Assembly: GCF_000234355.1 (NCBI RefSeq)
Contig: NZ_AGQV01000001.1
Coordinates: 998,377 to 1,062,376, forward strand
Direction of reading: 5' to 3'
Length of the DNA: 64,000 bases
Origin: Gluconobacter morbifer G707
GTDB taxonomy: Bacteria; Pseudomonadota; Alphaproteobacteria; Acetobacterales; Acetobacteraceae
In this document: positions 9,705 through 18,505 of the stretch, one piece after another
How positions within the stretch are numbered: the stretch's first letter is position 1
Layout: each line of letters begins with the position of its first letter
Notes under the pieces: model-generated
Told to the model about the DNA's origin: nothing
Database searches by the model: none
Seen by the model: only the letters and a program-made list of their open reading frames with translations
Program-made: the position numbers and the translations under genes

Positions 9705-9948
9705 CGATCAGAAAAACTCGGAACAGTCAGATTATGGTAGGGTACCTATATCAGGCTCTGATGCGAGAGGCAGCAGGAATTCTTTCTGGTCTTTAAGTTT
9801 TGTCAAAGCGGGAATTTAGGGCATAAAATTTCTTCTTTTTCGGGTTAAAAGAAAAATTGTTGCAGTAGGAATATACTGCCACTTTCTGGTTTTCGCTGAA
9901 ATGTCTTTTCTCGGGAACCGGATTTAGGCTTCCTGTCGTGCTTTCGGT

Positions 9949-12498
9949 TCAGGCGCCTGTCTGGGGTTGGGGTGGCGGGTTTGGCATCATCTGGTGCAGG
10001 CCATCGATTTCAAGCCGCCGGATCGGGTAGGGAATGGTGATATTCCGTTCCTCGAAACATTTCTTCATGCGGCGGTTGAATTCGCGCTGTACGGGCCAGC
10101 GGCCCGCGGTTGTCGTGGGAAGGGTTCCGCTGATGGTGACGAAGAAATCACCAAGGGCGTCCACGCCCCAGAGCTGGAAGTCATCGGTTATGAGATCCTT
10201 GAAGGCTGGATCTTCCCTCATGCTTTTCGTGATGTCCCTGAGCGCCTGTACGACAGCGTCCGTATCCGCGTCGTAACCGACCCGGGCGACGATCAGGGCG
10301 CGGGCGAAGTCGCGGTTGAAGTTGGTGATCTGCCCCAGTGAACTGAAGGGGAAAATGTTCATCGAACCATCGCTTCCCCGCACATGGACCGTGCGGAGCG
10401 AAAGGCGTTCGATCGTTCCGCCGATCCCGTTGAGGGTCACGGCATCTCCGACCGTCAGGGCATTTTCCAGCAGCAGGAAAATACCGTTGATGAAATCCTG
10501 CACCAGTTTCTGGGAGCCGAACCCGAGTGCCACGCCAAAGATGGACGCGCCTGCCAGCAGAGGGGCAGTGTTGATGCCGATCTGGCTCAGAATCGTCAGT
10601 CCCAGAATGACGCCCAGAATCACGAGCAGCAGGATCCGGAGCATCGGCTGGAGCGTGCGGATCCGGGCGACACGCGTATCACCGTCGGAAAGGCCGCTGA
10701 TTTTACGGATGTGCCGCTCGATGGCGATGTTGGCCCATTCCCAGACCAGTGTCGCCACGGCAAGCGCTATGAGCGTGGTCATTGTCGAGGACAGGAGCCG
10801 GTTTCCGATGCCGCCCTGCTGGAAAAGGTCGCGTGTACGGACGCCCCAAGCAATCGCGAGGAATACGACCGTGAGAATGAAGAGGATGGCCCCGAGGAAA
10901 CGGCGGGCAATCGGGTAATAGGAGCCCAGACGGGCGCAGGTATCGTCTGACAGGGAGGTCCATTTCGGAGCGTTTCGAAATGTCCGTTCCAGAAATCCGT
11001 AGCTTGCGATGCTGAGGAGGCGCATCAGGCCGAGGACCAGGACGCTCCGCAGGAAAATGTCCCAGATGGCGGAATAGCCGTTCTCGATTTCCGCGGCCCA
11101 GACAAGCCAGAGACCAAGATCGAAGAAGAGCGCCGCCACCCACCAGACTCTTCCGAAAAGTAGCAGTATGTGGGAGGCGTATCCCATCTGCGTCGCATGT
11201 TCGCACAGGGCCATGACGTGTCCGCGGCTGCGCAGGATCATGATGGCCACCAGTCCGTGCAGAAGAAGTGCGAGAATCTTGGACAGCGCGACGACAAGAG
11301 TAGAGGGCAGGGAGCAGTCATCAAGCAGGCCGATGACTGCGGCTCCGATGGTCCCGATGGAGGCCAGAAGCACGATCCACTGTGTCAGGTATTCCGCCGC
11401 CCAGTTGTTGACGGTCAGCAGGCGCATCCAGGGGCGGGTCGGTGCAAACAGGTCACGGGCAAGGAAGATGGCCAGACCGCCGATCGTGCCGCAGGCTGCC
11501 ATGTCCCTGACGGCCAGTGCCGTGGTGGCGTCTCCCGATGGATCGCAGACAATGACCAGAGTTGCGGCGAGGGGAAGCATCGCGACGGTGAAAAGATCAA
11601 GCAGGAGGGTTCCGATGGCAAATGGCGCGCGATGAATGGCCAGCATCAGCCGCGCCAACGCCCCCTGATGATGCAGGCGGACTTCCCGTTCGGCTTCCAC
11701 ATCATCGGGTGAGGGCAGGGAGCTGGCGGCCGTCTGCGGGGATGGCGTCGCGGCGGCCTGTGCGTCTGCTTTCTCCCGGACCATTTCCTGCGCCTGTGCA
11801 TCGCGTGAGGCGGCGCGGTCAGCCTCGGCTTTTTCGGCTTTTGCGCGCTCAAGTTCCAGAAGGCCGCTCTGACGTGCTTTTTCCTCCAGACGTTTCTGGG
11901 GCAGGCGGATCAGGAGCCGGGCCAGCACAACCAGACCGGCAGCAACGCCCGCGAAAACCGTGGCCCGGAGCAGGGTCTTGAGAACCTCTTCCCGCGCCTG
12001 AAGATCATGAGAGATGTAACGGACCCATGCGGGAACGGCGCGGAAGTCCAGAACGGTTCTGAACAGTGCCTGAAACCGGGCGCTGGACGCATTTGCAAAG
12101 ACGGAGACATATCCGAGCAGTTCTGCTCCCAGACTGTTGGGGCGAAGCTGCTGTATGGGGGTGGGAGGCGTTTTGGGTGTTGTGGCGGTCGTAACGGCTT
12201 TCGTGCTGGTGGAAGGGGCAGGCGTGACGTGATTTTGCTGCGCCTGGGCCATATTCTGAAGCGTGGTCAGGAATTTCTGGCGCTCTTTATCGTTTTTAAG
12301 CACGCCGATCAGCTGCCGGGTCTGTTCGGGGGAAAGAGCAGAAGTGTCGGGCTGGGACGTTGAGGTTGCGTCAGAGGCGGCCCGGGCAGGCTGAATGGAA
12401 AGGGAAAGCAGGCCGAGCATCAGGAAGAGCAGAAGGAGAAATCCGCCTCGCAGACTGTGGAAACGGTTGTCAGAGGCGATGTGCGGTTCTGTCTGCAT
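9949..12498 (-). CDS. Large MscS-family mechanosensitive channel with extended N-terminal domain
   Basis: An 849-residue inner-membrane protein. It has an N-terminal signal-like hydrophobic segment (about residues 15-40), a Thr/Pro-rich periplasmic region, a Glu/Arg/Ala-rich coiled coil (about 215-260), then many membrane segments. The C-terminal half carries the MscS core: GASIFGVALGFGSQKLVQDF pore helix and the following beta domain with VGDAVTLNGIGGTIERLSLR. It resembles MscK/YbdG-like large channels, which open on osmotic downshift. The coiled coil between two membrane blocks is unusual compared with MscS. Monocistronic. Confidence 0.88.
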   Translation of the reverse strand: MQTEPHIASDNRFHSLRGGFLLLLFLMLGLLSLSIQPARAASDATSTSQPDTSALSPEQTRQLIGVLKNDKERQKFLTTLQNMAQAQQNHVTPAPSTSTKAVTTATTPKTPPTPIQQLRPNSLGAELLGYVSVFANASSARFQALFRTVLDFRAVPAWVRYISHDLQAREEVLKTLLRATVFAGVAAGLVVLARLLIRLPQKRLEEKARQSGLLELERAKAEKAEADRAASRDAQAQEMVREKADAQAAATPSPQTAASSLPSPDDVEAEREVRLHHQGALARLMLAIHRAPFAIGTLLLDLFTVAMLPLAATLVIVCDPSGDATTALAVRDMAACGTIGGLAIFLARDLFAPTRPWMRLLTVNNWAAEYLTQWIVLLASIGTIGAAVIGLLDDCSLPSTLVVALSKILALLLHGLVAIMILRSRGHVMALCEHATQMGYASHILLLFGRVWWVAALFFDLGLWLVWAAEIENGYSAIWDIFLRSVLVLGLMRLLSIASYGFLERTFRNAPKWTSLSDDTCARLGSYYPIARRFLGAILFILTVVFLAIAWGVRTRDLFQQGGIGNRLLSSTMTTLIALAVATLVWEWANIAIERHIRKISGLSDGDTRVARIRTLQPMLRILLLVILGVILGLTILSQIGINTAPLLAGASIFGVALGFGSQKLVQDFINGIFLLLENALTVGDAVTLNGIGGTIERLSLRTVHVRGSDGSMNIFPFSSLGQITNFNRDFARALIVARVGYDADTDAVVQALRDITKSMREDPAFKDLITDDFQLWGVDALGDFFVTISGTLPTTTAGRWPVQREFNRRMKKCFEERNITIPYPIRRLEIDGLHQMMPNPPPQPQTGA

Positions 12499-12806
12499 TC
12501 AGTGCTCCTCCCTTGAAGCCGGGGACTGTCAGGGACAGAGAGTGCGAACACCTCGGTGACCCTGATCTGGCGCCAGAAGCGTTTTACGTATGATGTCTGG
12601 GAAGTGTTTCAGTCTGCTGGCATGGAAGTGATGTTTGTGGCTGCCAGACATACAGAAACCTGTCTTTCCGTTTTATGCAGAACCGGGGGCGGCATGGGCG
12701 CGCAGGCCGTTTTGTCCGGTCTGAAAGGCCGGTTGCCGTGAGACCATCAGGCTGTAAGATTGACGGTAACTTGTCTGTCCGGAAAAACCGTATGGGAGAA
12801 TAAAGC
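12499..12806. other. Divergent intergenic region
   Basis: About 308 bases between the divergent channel and quinone reductase genes. It must hold both promoters. A short open frame exists at 12556-12741 (+) but has no plausible ribosome site and no recognisable product. I see no other structure. Confidence 0.45.
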
Positions 12807-13400
12807 ATGGTGAAGAACATTCTTCTCCTCAATGGGGCCAAACCATTCGCGCATTCGCATGGACGGCTGAACGCAACGCTGCATGAGGCTGCTGTCGAGT
12901 TGCTGGAGAAGAAGGGTTACGCCATCCAGCAGACGATCATCGACAAGGGGTATGATGTCGAAGAGGAAGTCCGGAAAATCATTCAGGCCGATCTCGTGAT
13001 TTACCAGTTCCCGGGCTGGTGGATGGGCACGCCGTGGATCGTCAAGAAATACATGGACGAGGTGATGACGGCCGGGCACGGCGCCCTGTACGCAAATGAC
13101 GGGCGGAGCCGGGCGCATCCTGAGCGGAAATATGGATCAGGTGGGCTGCTTCAGGGAAGGAAATTCATGCTGTCCACGACCTGGAATGCACCGCAGGAAG
13201 CCTTCGACGATCCGGCCCAGTTTTTTGAGGGTAAAGGCGTGGATGGTGTTTTCTTCCCATTCTACAAGGCGCATGAATTTCTGGGTATGAGCCGTCTGCC
13301 GACCTATCTGGCCACGAATGTCATGAAGTCGCCGTATGTTGAGGAGACGCTTGAGGGCTATCGTGCGCATCTGAAGGCTGTGCTTGGTTTTGCCGGCTGA
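12807..13400 (+). CDS. mdaB: MdaB-type NAD(P)H:quinone oxidoreductase
   Basis: A 197-residue flavodoxin-fold protein of the MdaB group (NADPH-dependent FAD quinone reductase). Family marks visible: start KNILLLNGAKPF, the motif YQFPGWWMGTPWIVKKY around residue 71-87, and the TTWNAP segment. It reduces quinones by two electrons and so limits redox stress; cytoplasmic. A ribosome site GGGAGAA precedes the ATG. It is followed 106 bases later by the CatB-like gene on the same strand. Confidence 0.92.
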   Translation: MVKNILLLNGAKPFAHSHGRLNATLHEAAVELLEKKGYAIQQTIIDKGYDVEEEVRKIIQADLVIYQFPGWWMGTPWIVKKYMDEVMTAGHGALYANDGRSRAHPERKYGSGGLLQGRKFMLSTTWNAPQEAFDDPAQFFEGKGVDGVFFPFYKAHEFLGMSRLPTYLATNVMKSPYVEETLEGYRAHLKAVLGFAG

Positions 13401-13506
13401 AATCAGGTCTCTGCTGTGTTATGCAGAAGGAACTGGCAGCGGGAAATCTGACTGTCTTCCCGGAGAGACGGTACGTTGAATTGTTCCTGTCGGGAGAGAA
13501 ACGGAA

Positions 13507-14148
13507 ATGAGCACAGAGGACAGGTTCTTTCCTGTACCCCCGTCCACATCGCGCCATGAGCTTCAGAAGCGCCGGACAGACATCCATCTGGACCTGACGT
13601 ATGAAGATATCGCGGCATGGGCCAGCATCGGCCGCCATACCTACGGTCATCCGCAGGTACAGGAAGCGGGTTATGCCCCTCTTCGGATCGGCGCTTACTG
13701 TTCGATTGCCGATCAGGTCATGCTTATTCTGGGAAACCATGCCCTGGATACGGTGACGACCTATCCTTTCCAGACGCTAAACGGGATCTGGGATGGGGCA
13801 TCGGAAGCGGGCGATGATCATGACATGAAAGGCATCACGATCGGCAATGATGTCTGGATCGGGTTTCGGGCCGTTGTGCTTCCGGGGGTGACAATCGGGG
13901 ATGGTGCGGTCATCGGGGCGGGATCCATCGTGACGAAGGACGTGCCGCCTTATGCGATCCACGCCGGAAATCCGGCCAAACTGATCCGCTATCGCTTTGC
14001 GCCGGATATTATCGAAGACCTGCTGAAAATCCGCTGGTGGGACTGGGATGACGAGAAGGTCAATGCCCTGGCGCCGGAGCTGCTCTCCCGGGATATTCGC
14101 AGCTTTGTCGCCCGGCACCGGGAGAAGGGCAGTCAGGAAAGCCGGTGA
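13507..14148 (+). CDS. CatB-like (Vat family) hexapeptide O-acetyltransferase
   Basis: A 213-residue left-handed beta-helix acyltransferase. Hexapeptide repeats run from about residue 115 to 157 ([30 protein letters not shown]), and the likely catalytic His is 78 in LGNHALD. Ends with the family tail PAKLIRYRF and WWDWDDEKV. Family members transfer acetyl groups from acetyl-CoA to antibiotics (chloramphenicol, streptogramin) or sugars; resistance function is not shown here. Strong ribosome site GGGAGAGAAACGGAA. Its 3' end overlaps the converging next gene by 16 bases. Confidence 0.88.
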   Translation: MSTEDRFFPVPPSTSRHELQKRRTDIHLDLTYEDIAAWASIGRHTYGHPQVQEAGYAPLRIGAYCSIADQVMLILGNHALDTVTTYPFQTLNGIWDGASEAGDDHDMKGITIGNDVWIGFRAVVLPGVTIGDGAVIGAGSIVTKDVPPYAIHAGNPAKLIRYRFAPDIIEDLLKIRWWDWDDEKVNALAPELLSRDIRSFVARHREKGSQESR

Positions 14149-14648
14149 CGCATATGCTCACGGAGGTCATTACAGCGCTTGGTGTAATGGGATGCCTTGA
14201 AAGCCGTGATGAAGTTGATGAGAAAGGCGGCGAGCAGGGACAGGAAGGAGCATGACGTCAGGATTTCTCCTGTCAGCGGCATGGTGTCATTGTAGTGGAC
14301 GCCGGAATACCAGAGCAGGGTGATGCTCAGGACGGCACCGATGAAACCGAAGACGCCGGTAAACCGGATCAGGGAGTCTTCCATGTTCTCGAAGTCCGAC
14401 GTTTCTTTCCATAGATCGAAAAGTTGCCGGTCCACCCGGCCGACTTCCTCCGCATGGTTGTGTCTGTCGTCCTCACTGATCTTGTGGGGATTTTTGCGGT
14501 AGATCTCCAGTTCCTGCCGGGCTTTTGTGAAGACTTTCCGCCGCTCCTTGATGGCGGGGATGCTGATATCCACAAAGCTGAGAATGGCGACGTTCAGTCC
14601 GGCTGAAAGCTGGATGACGGCCTGAAAATCACCCCATGTAATACTCAT
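14133..14648 (-). CDS. Uncharacterised inner-membrane protein
   Basis: About 171 residues from ATG 14648 (an upstream in-frame ATG at 14666 is possible; the GGCAGGG between them favours 14648). A first hydrophobic segment at about 10-30, a charged cytoplasmic helix rich in Arg, Lys and Glu (about 35-85), and two membrane segments near the C-terminus (about 98-118 and 130-150). No family recognised. It converges on and overlaps the acetyltransferase gene. The charged middle suggests a soluble helical hairpin. Confidence 0.6.
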   Translation of the reverse strand: MSITWGDFQAVIQLSAGLNVAILSFVDISIPAIKERRKVFTKARQELEIYRKNPHKISEDDRHNHAEEVGRVDRQLFDLWKETSDFENMEDSLIRFTGVFGFIGAVLSITLLWYSGVHYNDTMPLTGEILTSCSFLSLLAAFLINFITAFKASHYTKRCNDLREHMRHRLS

Positions 14649-14763
14649 CGCCCTGCCATGTTCCATTACAGACTATGTCAGGATTTCTACCCCCCTATGT
14701 CCCGGGACGCCAGAGGGCGGAGGCAATTTGGGACTGTGAAAATGTTCCGCTATATCGGGGAGC

Positions 14764-14961
14764 ATGAGCAGCGACACCGTGAAGACATCGTCTCCCGAGA
14801 AGAGTACCGGTTCCGGCTGGGCCTATGACTGTGCGATCTGTGGCAAGGGGGCCGCTTTCGGGTTTTACCGGCCGGAAGGGACGACATTTTACTGTCGTGA
14901 TCATCAGAACGAGGGCACGGCGACGCCCTATCCGCCCATGAGCAGGACAAAAGGCGCGTGA
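14764..14961 (+). CDS. Small CxxC/CxxH-type protein coupled to nuclease gene
   Basis: A 65-residue protein with a Ser/Thr-rich start and a central CAICGK followed 21 residues later by YCRDHQ, a pattern that could bind zinc (Cys, Cys, Cys and His). No signal peptide. Its stop overlaps the GTG start of the secreted nuclease gene (GTGA), suggesting translational coupling. The family is not recognised. It could be a cytoplasmic partner or only an upstream gene that aids translation of the nuclease. Confidence 0.6.
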   Translation: MSSDTVKTSSPEKSTGSGWAYDCAICGKGAAFGFYRPEGTTFYCRDHQNEGTATPYPPMSRTKGA

Positions 14962-15824
14962 GGAGCTGGTGGCTCTGTGTTCTTGCTGCTGCGGTCTTTC
15001 CTTCTTCCGCCCTGTCTGCATCCTGTAACGGTCTCTTTGCCAAGGCGTCTCCCCCCGCCGTTCTGTCAGAGACGGAGCGGAGCGGGACGGTCCTGCTTTG
15101 CAATTCAGGATATGCCGTCCTGGTGTCGGAAAAGACCCGAGGGCCGTCATGGTCCGCGGAGGACCTGACGGAAGAGCGGCTTGAAGTTGCTGAACGGACC
15201 CAGCGTAAAGGCAGTTTTCATGTCGATACGCGCCTGCCGCTTTCCATGCGTGCCGCGCTGGATGATTACCGTGACTCCGGATATGACCGCGGACATATGA
15301 CACCAAGCGGTGACGAAGCTGGTCCTGCCGCGCAGAAACAGTCTTTTGCCCTGTCGAATATCGTCCCCCAGACGGCCGAACTGAACCGGGGGGCATGGGA
15401 AGGGGTCGAGAGTGCCGTCCGGGGCTGGGCACGTCAGGAAGGTGAGATTTTTGTCGTGACGGGTCCGGGGTACGATCCCGATCATACCCGCTACATCGGC
15501 GTGGACCATCTGCCTGTTCCCGCTGTGACTTGGAAAGCGATCTATGATCCCGCCGCTGAAGGGACGGGGGTTTATATCTGCCGGAACACGGCTGCGCCGA
15601 CCTGCCGGATTACGACCGTGGCGCTGCTGACAAGCTTGGTGAACGTTGATCCTTTTCCGGCTCTGCCGGCCTCGGAAAAGGATCATGTGATGGCCATGCC
15701 TCCCATTCGGGAAAGCCCTTATGCACTGTCCCATCGCCCAGGAAACAGCCGGTTGCTGAAGGAATGGAGTTCCGCCAGAGCCCAGAAAGTGCTCCGGGCT
15801 CTGGTCAGGGCGCTTGTGGACTGA
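14958..15824 (+). CDS. Secreted DNA/RNA non-specific endonuclease (NucA/Serratia type)
   Basis: A 288-residue protein, GTG start. Signal peptide to about residue 21 (ALSASC). The beta-beta-alpha metal nuclease core is present: DRGHM with general base His113, and the metal ligand Asn143 in ELNRGAWE. Family enzymes cut single- and double-stranded DNA and RNA; a periplasmic or extracellular location is likely. Length is typical. The upstream CxxC gene overlaps its start. No immunity protein is recognisable next to it; secreted Serratia-type nucleases often need none in the cytoplasm. Confidence 0.9.
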   Translation: MRSWWLCVLAAAVFPSSALSASCNGLFAKASPPAVLSETERSGTVLLCNSGYAVLVSEKTRGPSWSAEDLTEERLEVAERTQRKGSFHVDTRLPLSMRAALDDYRDSGYDRGHMTPSGDEAGPAAQKQSFALSNIVPQTAELNRGAWEGVESAVRGWARQEGEIFVVTGPGYDPDHTRYIGVDHLPVPAVTWKAIYDPAAEGTGVYICRNTAAPTCRITTVALLTSLVNVDPFPALPASEKDHVMAMPPIRESPYALSHRPGNSRLLKEWSSARAQKVLRALVRALVD

Positions 15825-15836
15825 GAAGAGAAGCAG

Positions 15837-16976
15837 TCACTCCGCTTCTGCTGATGGTCCTGAAGCCCGGTTCGTCACGATGCTCTCGAGATGCGCCTTG
15901 TATGCGTCATAATGCTCCGGAGGGGCATGTTTGAAATGAGGGTCATCCATATGGGGAACGCGCCCATGATGTCCGAAATTGACCAGCCGGGCTTCAAGCA
16001 GATGGATCTTGCCGAAAATGTCGCTCTGGATGGCCAGCACGGCCAGTGCCGATCCTGCGAATGGGCCCAGAAGGTAGACCCAGAGGTTAGTCCATTCGCC
16101 TGCAAAGAGGGCAGGCGCCAGGCTGCGGGCAAAATTCGCGCTGTTCCCGGAAAGCCAGGCCGTAACGGGATTCATGAGAAAAAAGAAAATGCCGCCAATC
16201 CATGGTGTGATGCGTTTGAAGCGGGGATGGGCGGCCAGCCAGTAAAGCACGATGATCAGCAGACCTGTGACGCCGGCCTCTGAGAGAAGTGCATAGATAA
16301 TCGAGATATTGGTATCAGGGATGGTTGCTCCGTAATGGGCTTCCGTTGCCAGATGCCGCCAGGATGCAAAGCATGCACCGAGCTCGTAGACGACCAGAGT
16401 GCCTGTCAGGGCACCGATGATCTGGGCGACAGCATAGCCGAGCGCGTCAATCCATACGATCTTGCGGGACAGCATGAAGGCAAGTGTCACGGAAGGGTTC
16501 AGATGGGCGCCGCTGACCTTGCCAAAAGGCGTCATGGCAGCCGCAGTGCCAGCCAGTCCGAAACCGAGGCCGCAGAGACCTGTCTGAAGAATGGGATGTT
16601 GCGCCAGATAGGCGGCGACCATGGTTCCTGGTGCCGAGAGAAGGATGACACAGATAAGCCCGATAATCATCAGGACAGCCGTTGCAACGGCTTCACATCC
16701 ATAAAGGCGCCAGTGGAAAGGGCGTTCAGGATGTGGCTCCCCTGCCAGAGGGCGGTCATGGAAATGAATATGGAAGTGAGGCCAGTGAATGTTAGGTATT
16801 CGGATATGCGGAAGATGAAAATGGGAATGATGATGGGAAGTAGACTGATCGTTTTGGAGATTTTCTGAGGCTTTTACATCATCTTTCTGCGGGGGGATAT
16901 TTTCTGTCATGACTATCTCTGTCTGTACGTCATTGCCCGCCAGAGGAGAGAGGAGACGGACTTCCATGTCATTCAT
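15837..16976 (-). CDS. Aquaporin/MIP channel with histidine-rich N-terminal extension
   Basis: About 379 residues from ATG 16976. The MIP core has six membrane segments from about residue 92 to 320, with the first pore motif as NPS (in SGAHLNPSV) and the second as NFA (in GNSANFARSLAPA), retaining the selectivity-filter-region Arg. Before the core are about 90 extra residues, with 11 histidines in 26 residues (HHHSHFH, HWPHFHIHFHD). The C-terminus is a further 60-residue charged tail. The start is uncertain; ATG 16910 is an alternative that keeps the His-rich part. Water, glycerol or another small solute may pass; the substrate cannot be assigned. Confidence 0.85.
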   Translation of the reverse strand: MNDMEVRLLSPLAGNDVQTEIVMTENIPPQKDDVKASENLQNDQSTSHHHSHFHLPHIRIPNIHWPHFHIHFHDRPLAGEPHPERPFHWRLYGCEAVATAVLMIIGLICVILLSAPGTMVAAYLAQHPILQTGLCGLGFGLAGTAAAMTPFGKVSGAHLNPSVTLAFMLSRKIVWIDALGYAVAQIIGALTGTLVVYELGACFASWRHLATEAHYGATIPDTNISIIYALLSEAGVTGLLIIVLYWLAAHPRFKRITPWIGGIFFFLMNPVTAWLSGNSANFARSLAPALFAGEWTNLWVYLLGPFAGSALAVLAIQSDIFGKIHLLEARLVNFGHHGRVPHMDDPHFKHAPPEHYDAYKAHLESIVTNRASGPSAEAE

Positions 16977-17182
16977 TATATAAGGATTGGAGTCCGGTTT
17001 TGCGTTCAAGTTTTATTTATTTCGGTTTGTATTCAAATTTGGGTGTTATGTTGCTGTCTTTTTTCGGAAAGGCTTGGGGCTATTTACAGACCAGGGTGCA
17101 ATCTGCTGGAGATCAGAAATTTGCATCGTATTCTGACGCAGCTTTCTTCTGCATGGGGTTGGAGGTGTTATGCCTTGGATTG

Positions 17183-18233
17183 TTATGGGCTCGCGCTGAT
17201 CTTCTCGAGGAAGAGAAAGCGGCGTATGTTGTAGACAATATTGGCCAGTCCGATCTTCATTGTGACGCGTTCTACCTCGACTATACGGATGAACAGTCCA
17301 GTCTGGAATTTCTGATCGGCAAAGACATGCCTCCACCCGGGACCGGATGACAGACTTTCCTGCGTTCGATCTCTGGATGTGACGAGACATGGATTTGAAA
17401 TGCGGCTTTTTGCGATGGACCTTCGAGACAAAAGCCTGCTTGTCTATGAAGGCCATGTTGGTTTTTGACCGGTCAGTTGTATCCGCCCGGACATCAGACG
17501 TCGTATTGTTTCGATCAAGCAGTCTTTCTCGCAGTCTCACGTTATCACTGGCGGCCCCATCGATCGTCTTCCACTGTCTAATCAGCCTGAATTTCTGGTC
17601 GATAGAGATATTGAACTTGTAGCCAAAGAACGGGATGGCGAGATCCGTTGACGGGATCATTCTGTCCTGCTGTCGTTTGGCCTTCGTGAACTTGAGTATC
17701 CAGCGCGCATGACGGCCCTTGTGGGAGAGCTTTGACGGCTTGTCCTGCCCGGAGATCCGCTGTTTCACCATTGGTATTGCGCTGCTCTGGAATTGTTACC
17801 AATGCGGCGTCCAGGGTCTGCCCTGACATCAGCAGATAGCCTGTATCACGCAGGTTCGCGTCAAACCGATCGAATAGGTTTTCAATCGCACAGGCTTGCG
17901 GCAGGTGTTCATGGAATAGCGAGGTCGTTTTTGTGTCCGGCACACGGTTCGACAGTCCCAGACTGAGAAAGTACATGAAAGACAGACGATCGTTGGTCAA
18001 ATGCTCCGCCCATTCATCGGACAGATTATTTAATGTCTGGATCAGCAGGAGCATGAGCACCGATCGGACGGCGGGCGTCCGCTTTTGCTCCCGCCTGAAT
18101 AAGCAAGAGCCTTTTCCAGGTCAAGGCGGAACACATCAAAATCCATAGTCCGGAAAAAGACTTCGAGTTACTTACCAAGACCACTCAGGCCCGCCAGGCG
18201 CTCCTCAAAATCAAAGAAATCGGACTGCTTCAT
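17183..18233 (-). pseudogene. Decayed IS5-family (IS1031-like) transposase
   Basis: The original start is at 18233 (MKQSDFFDFEERL), with an in-frame TAA about 21 codons in. The frame resumes as FVFRLDL-like and NNLSDEWAEHLTNDRLSFM (17578-18060), shifts to a second frame (17340-17770: RHARWILKF, PFFGYKFNISID, HVHRKKP-like KVHRKKP) and to a third for the tail (17183-17330: MKIGLANIVYNIRRFLFLEK). These are successive parts of an IS5-group DDE transposase. At least two frameshifts and one stop make it non-functional. It borders the AT-rich gene downstream. Confidence 0.85.
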
Positions 18234-18276
18234 GATCCATTCTACCAACCACCACAGGAAAAATGGAATCATAGGA

Positions 18277-18320
18277 AATGCTCATAAACCAGAAGGCTTT
18301 TAAAGCCCTTTAGGGATCTG
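18277..18320. repeat. Probable terminal inverted repeat of the decayed IS element
   Basis: The stretch with AGAAGGCTTTTAAAGCCC just outside the transposase start resembles the stretch CAAAGGGCTTTTTGAACCC at 21052-21071 beside the second copy. Both lie at the same distance before the transposase start codon, as expected for the left end of an IS1031-like element. Confidence 0.5.
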
Positions 18321-18505
18321 TCGCATAAGGTTTCCTTGCATTCAGGTGAAAATAGCACACCATCTAACTATGAGAACAAACACCGGGTGTTTGTCGAAAT
18401 GATCTTAGTCGCAGCGCAAACACCATTCCCCAGAGGGTTATTTGCACCTTACCTTGAAAGGTAATATCACATTGAAAAATAAAAATTTAGATTCGAGGGA
18501 TTTCA

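Noticed and set aside
17000..17350. Plus-strand open frame beside the aquaporin
   Set aside because: It runs over the antisense of the decayed IS5 transposase, which has clear family similarity; the plus reading has none.
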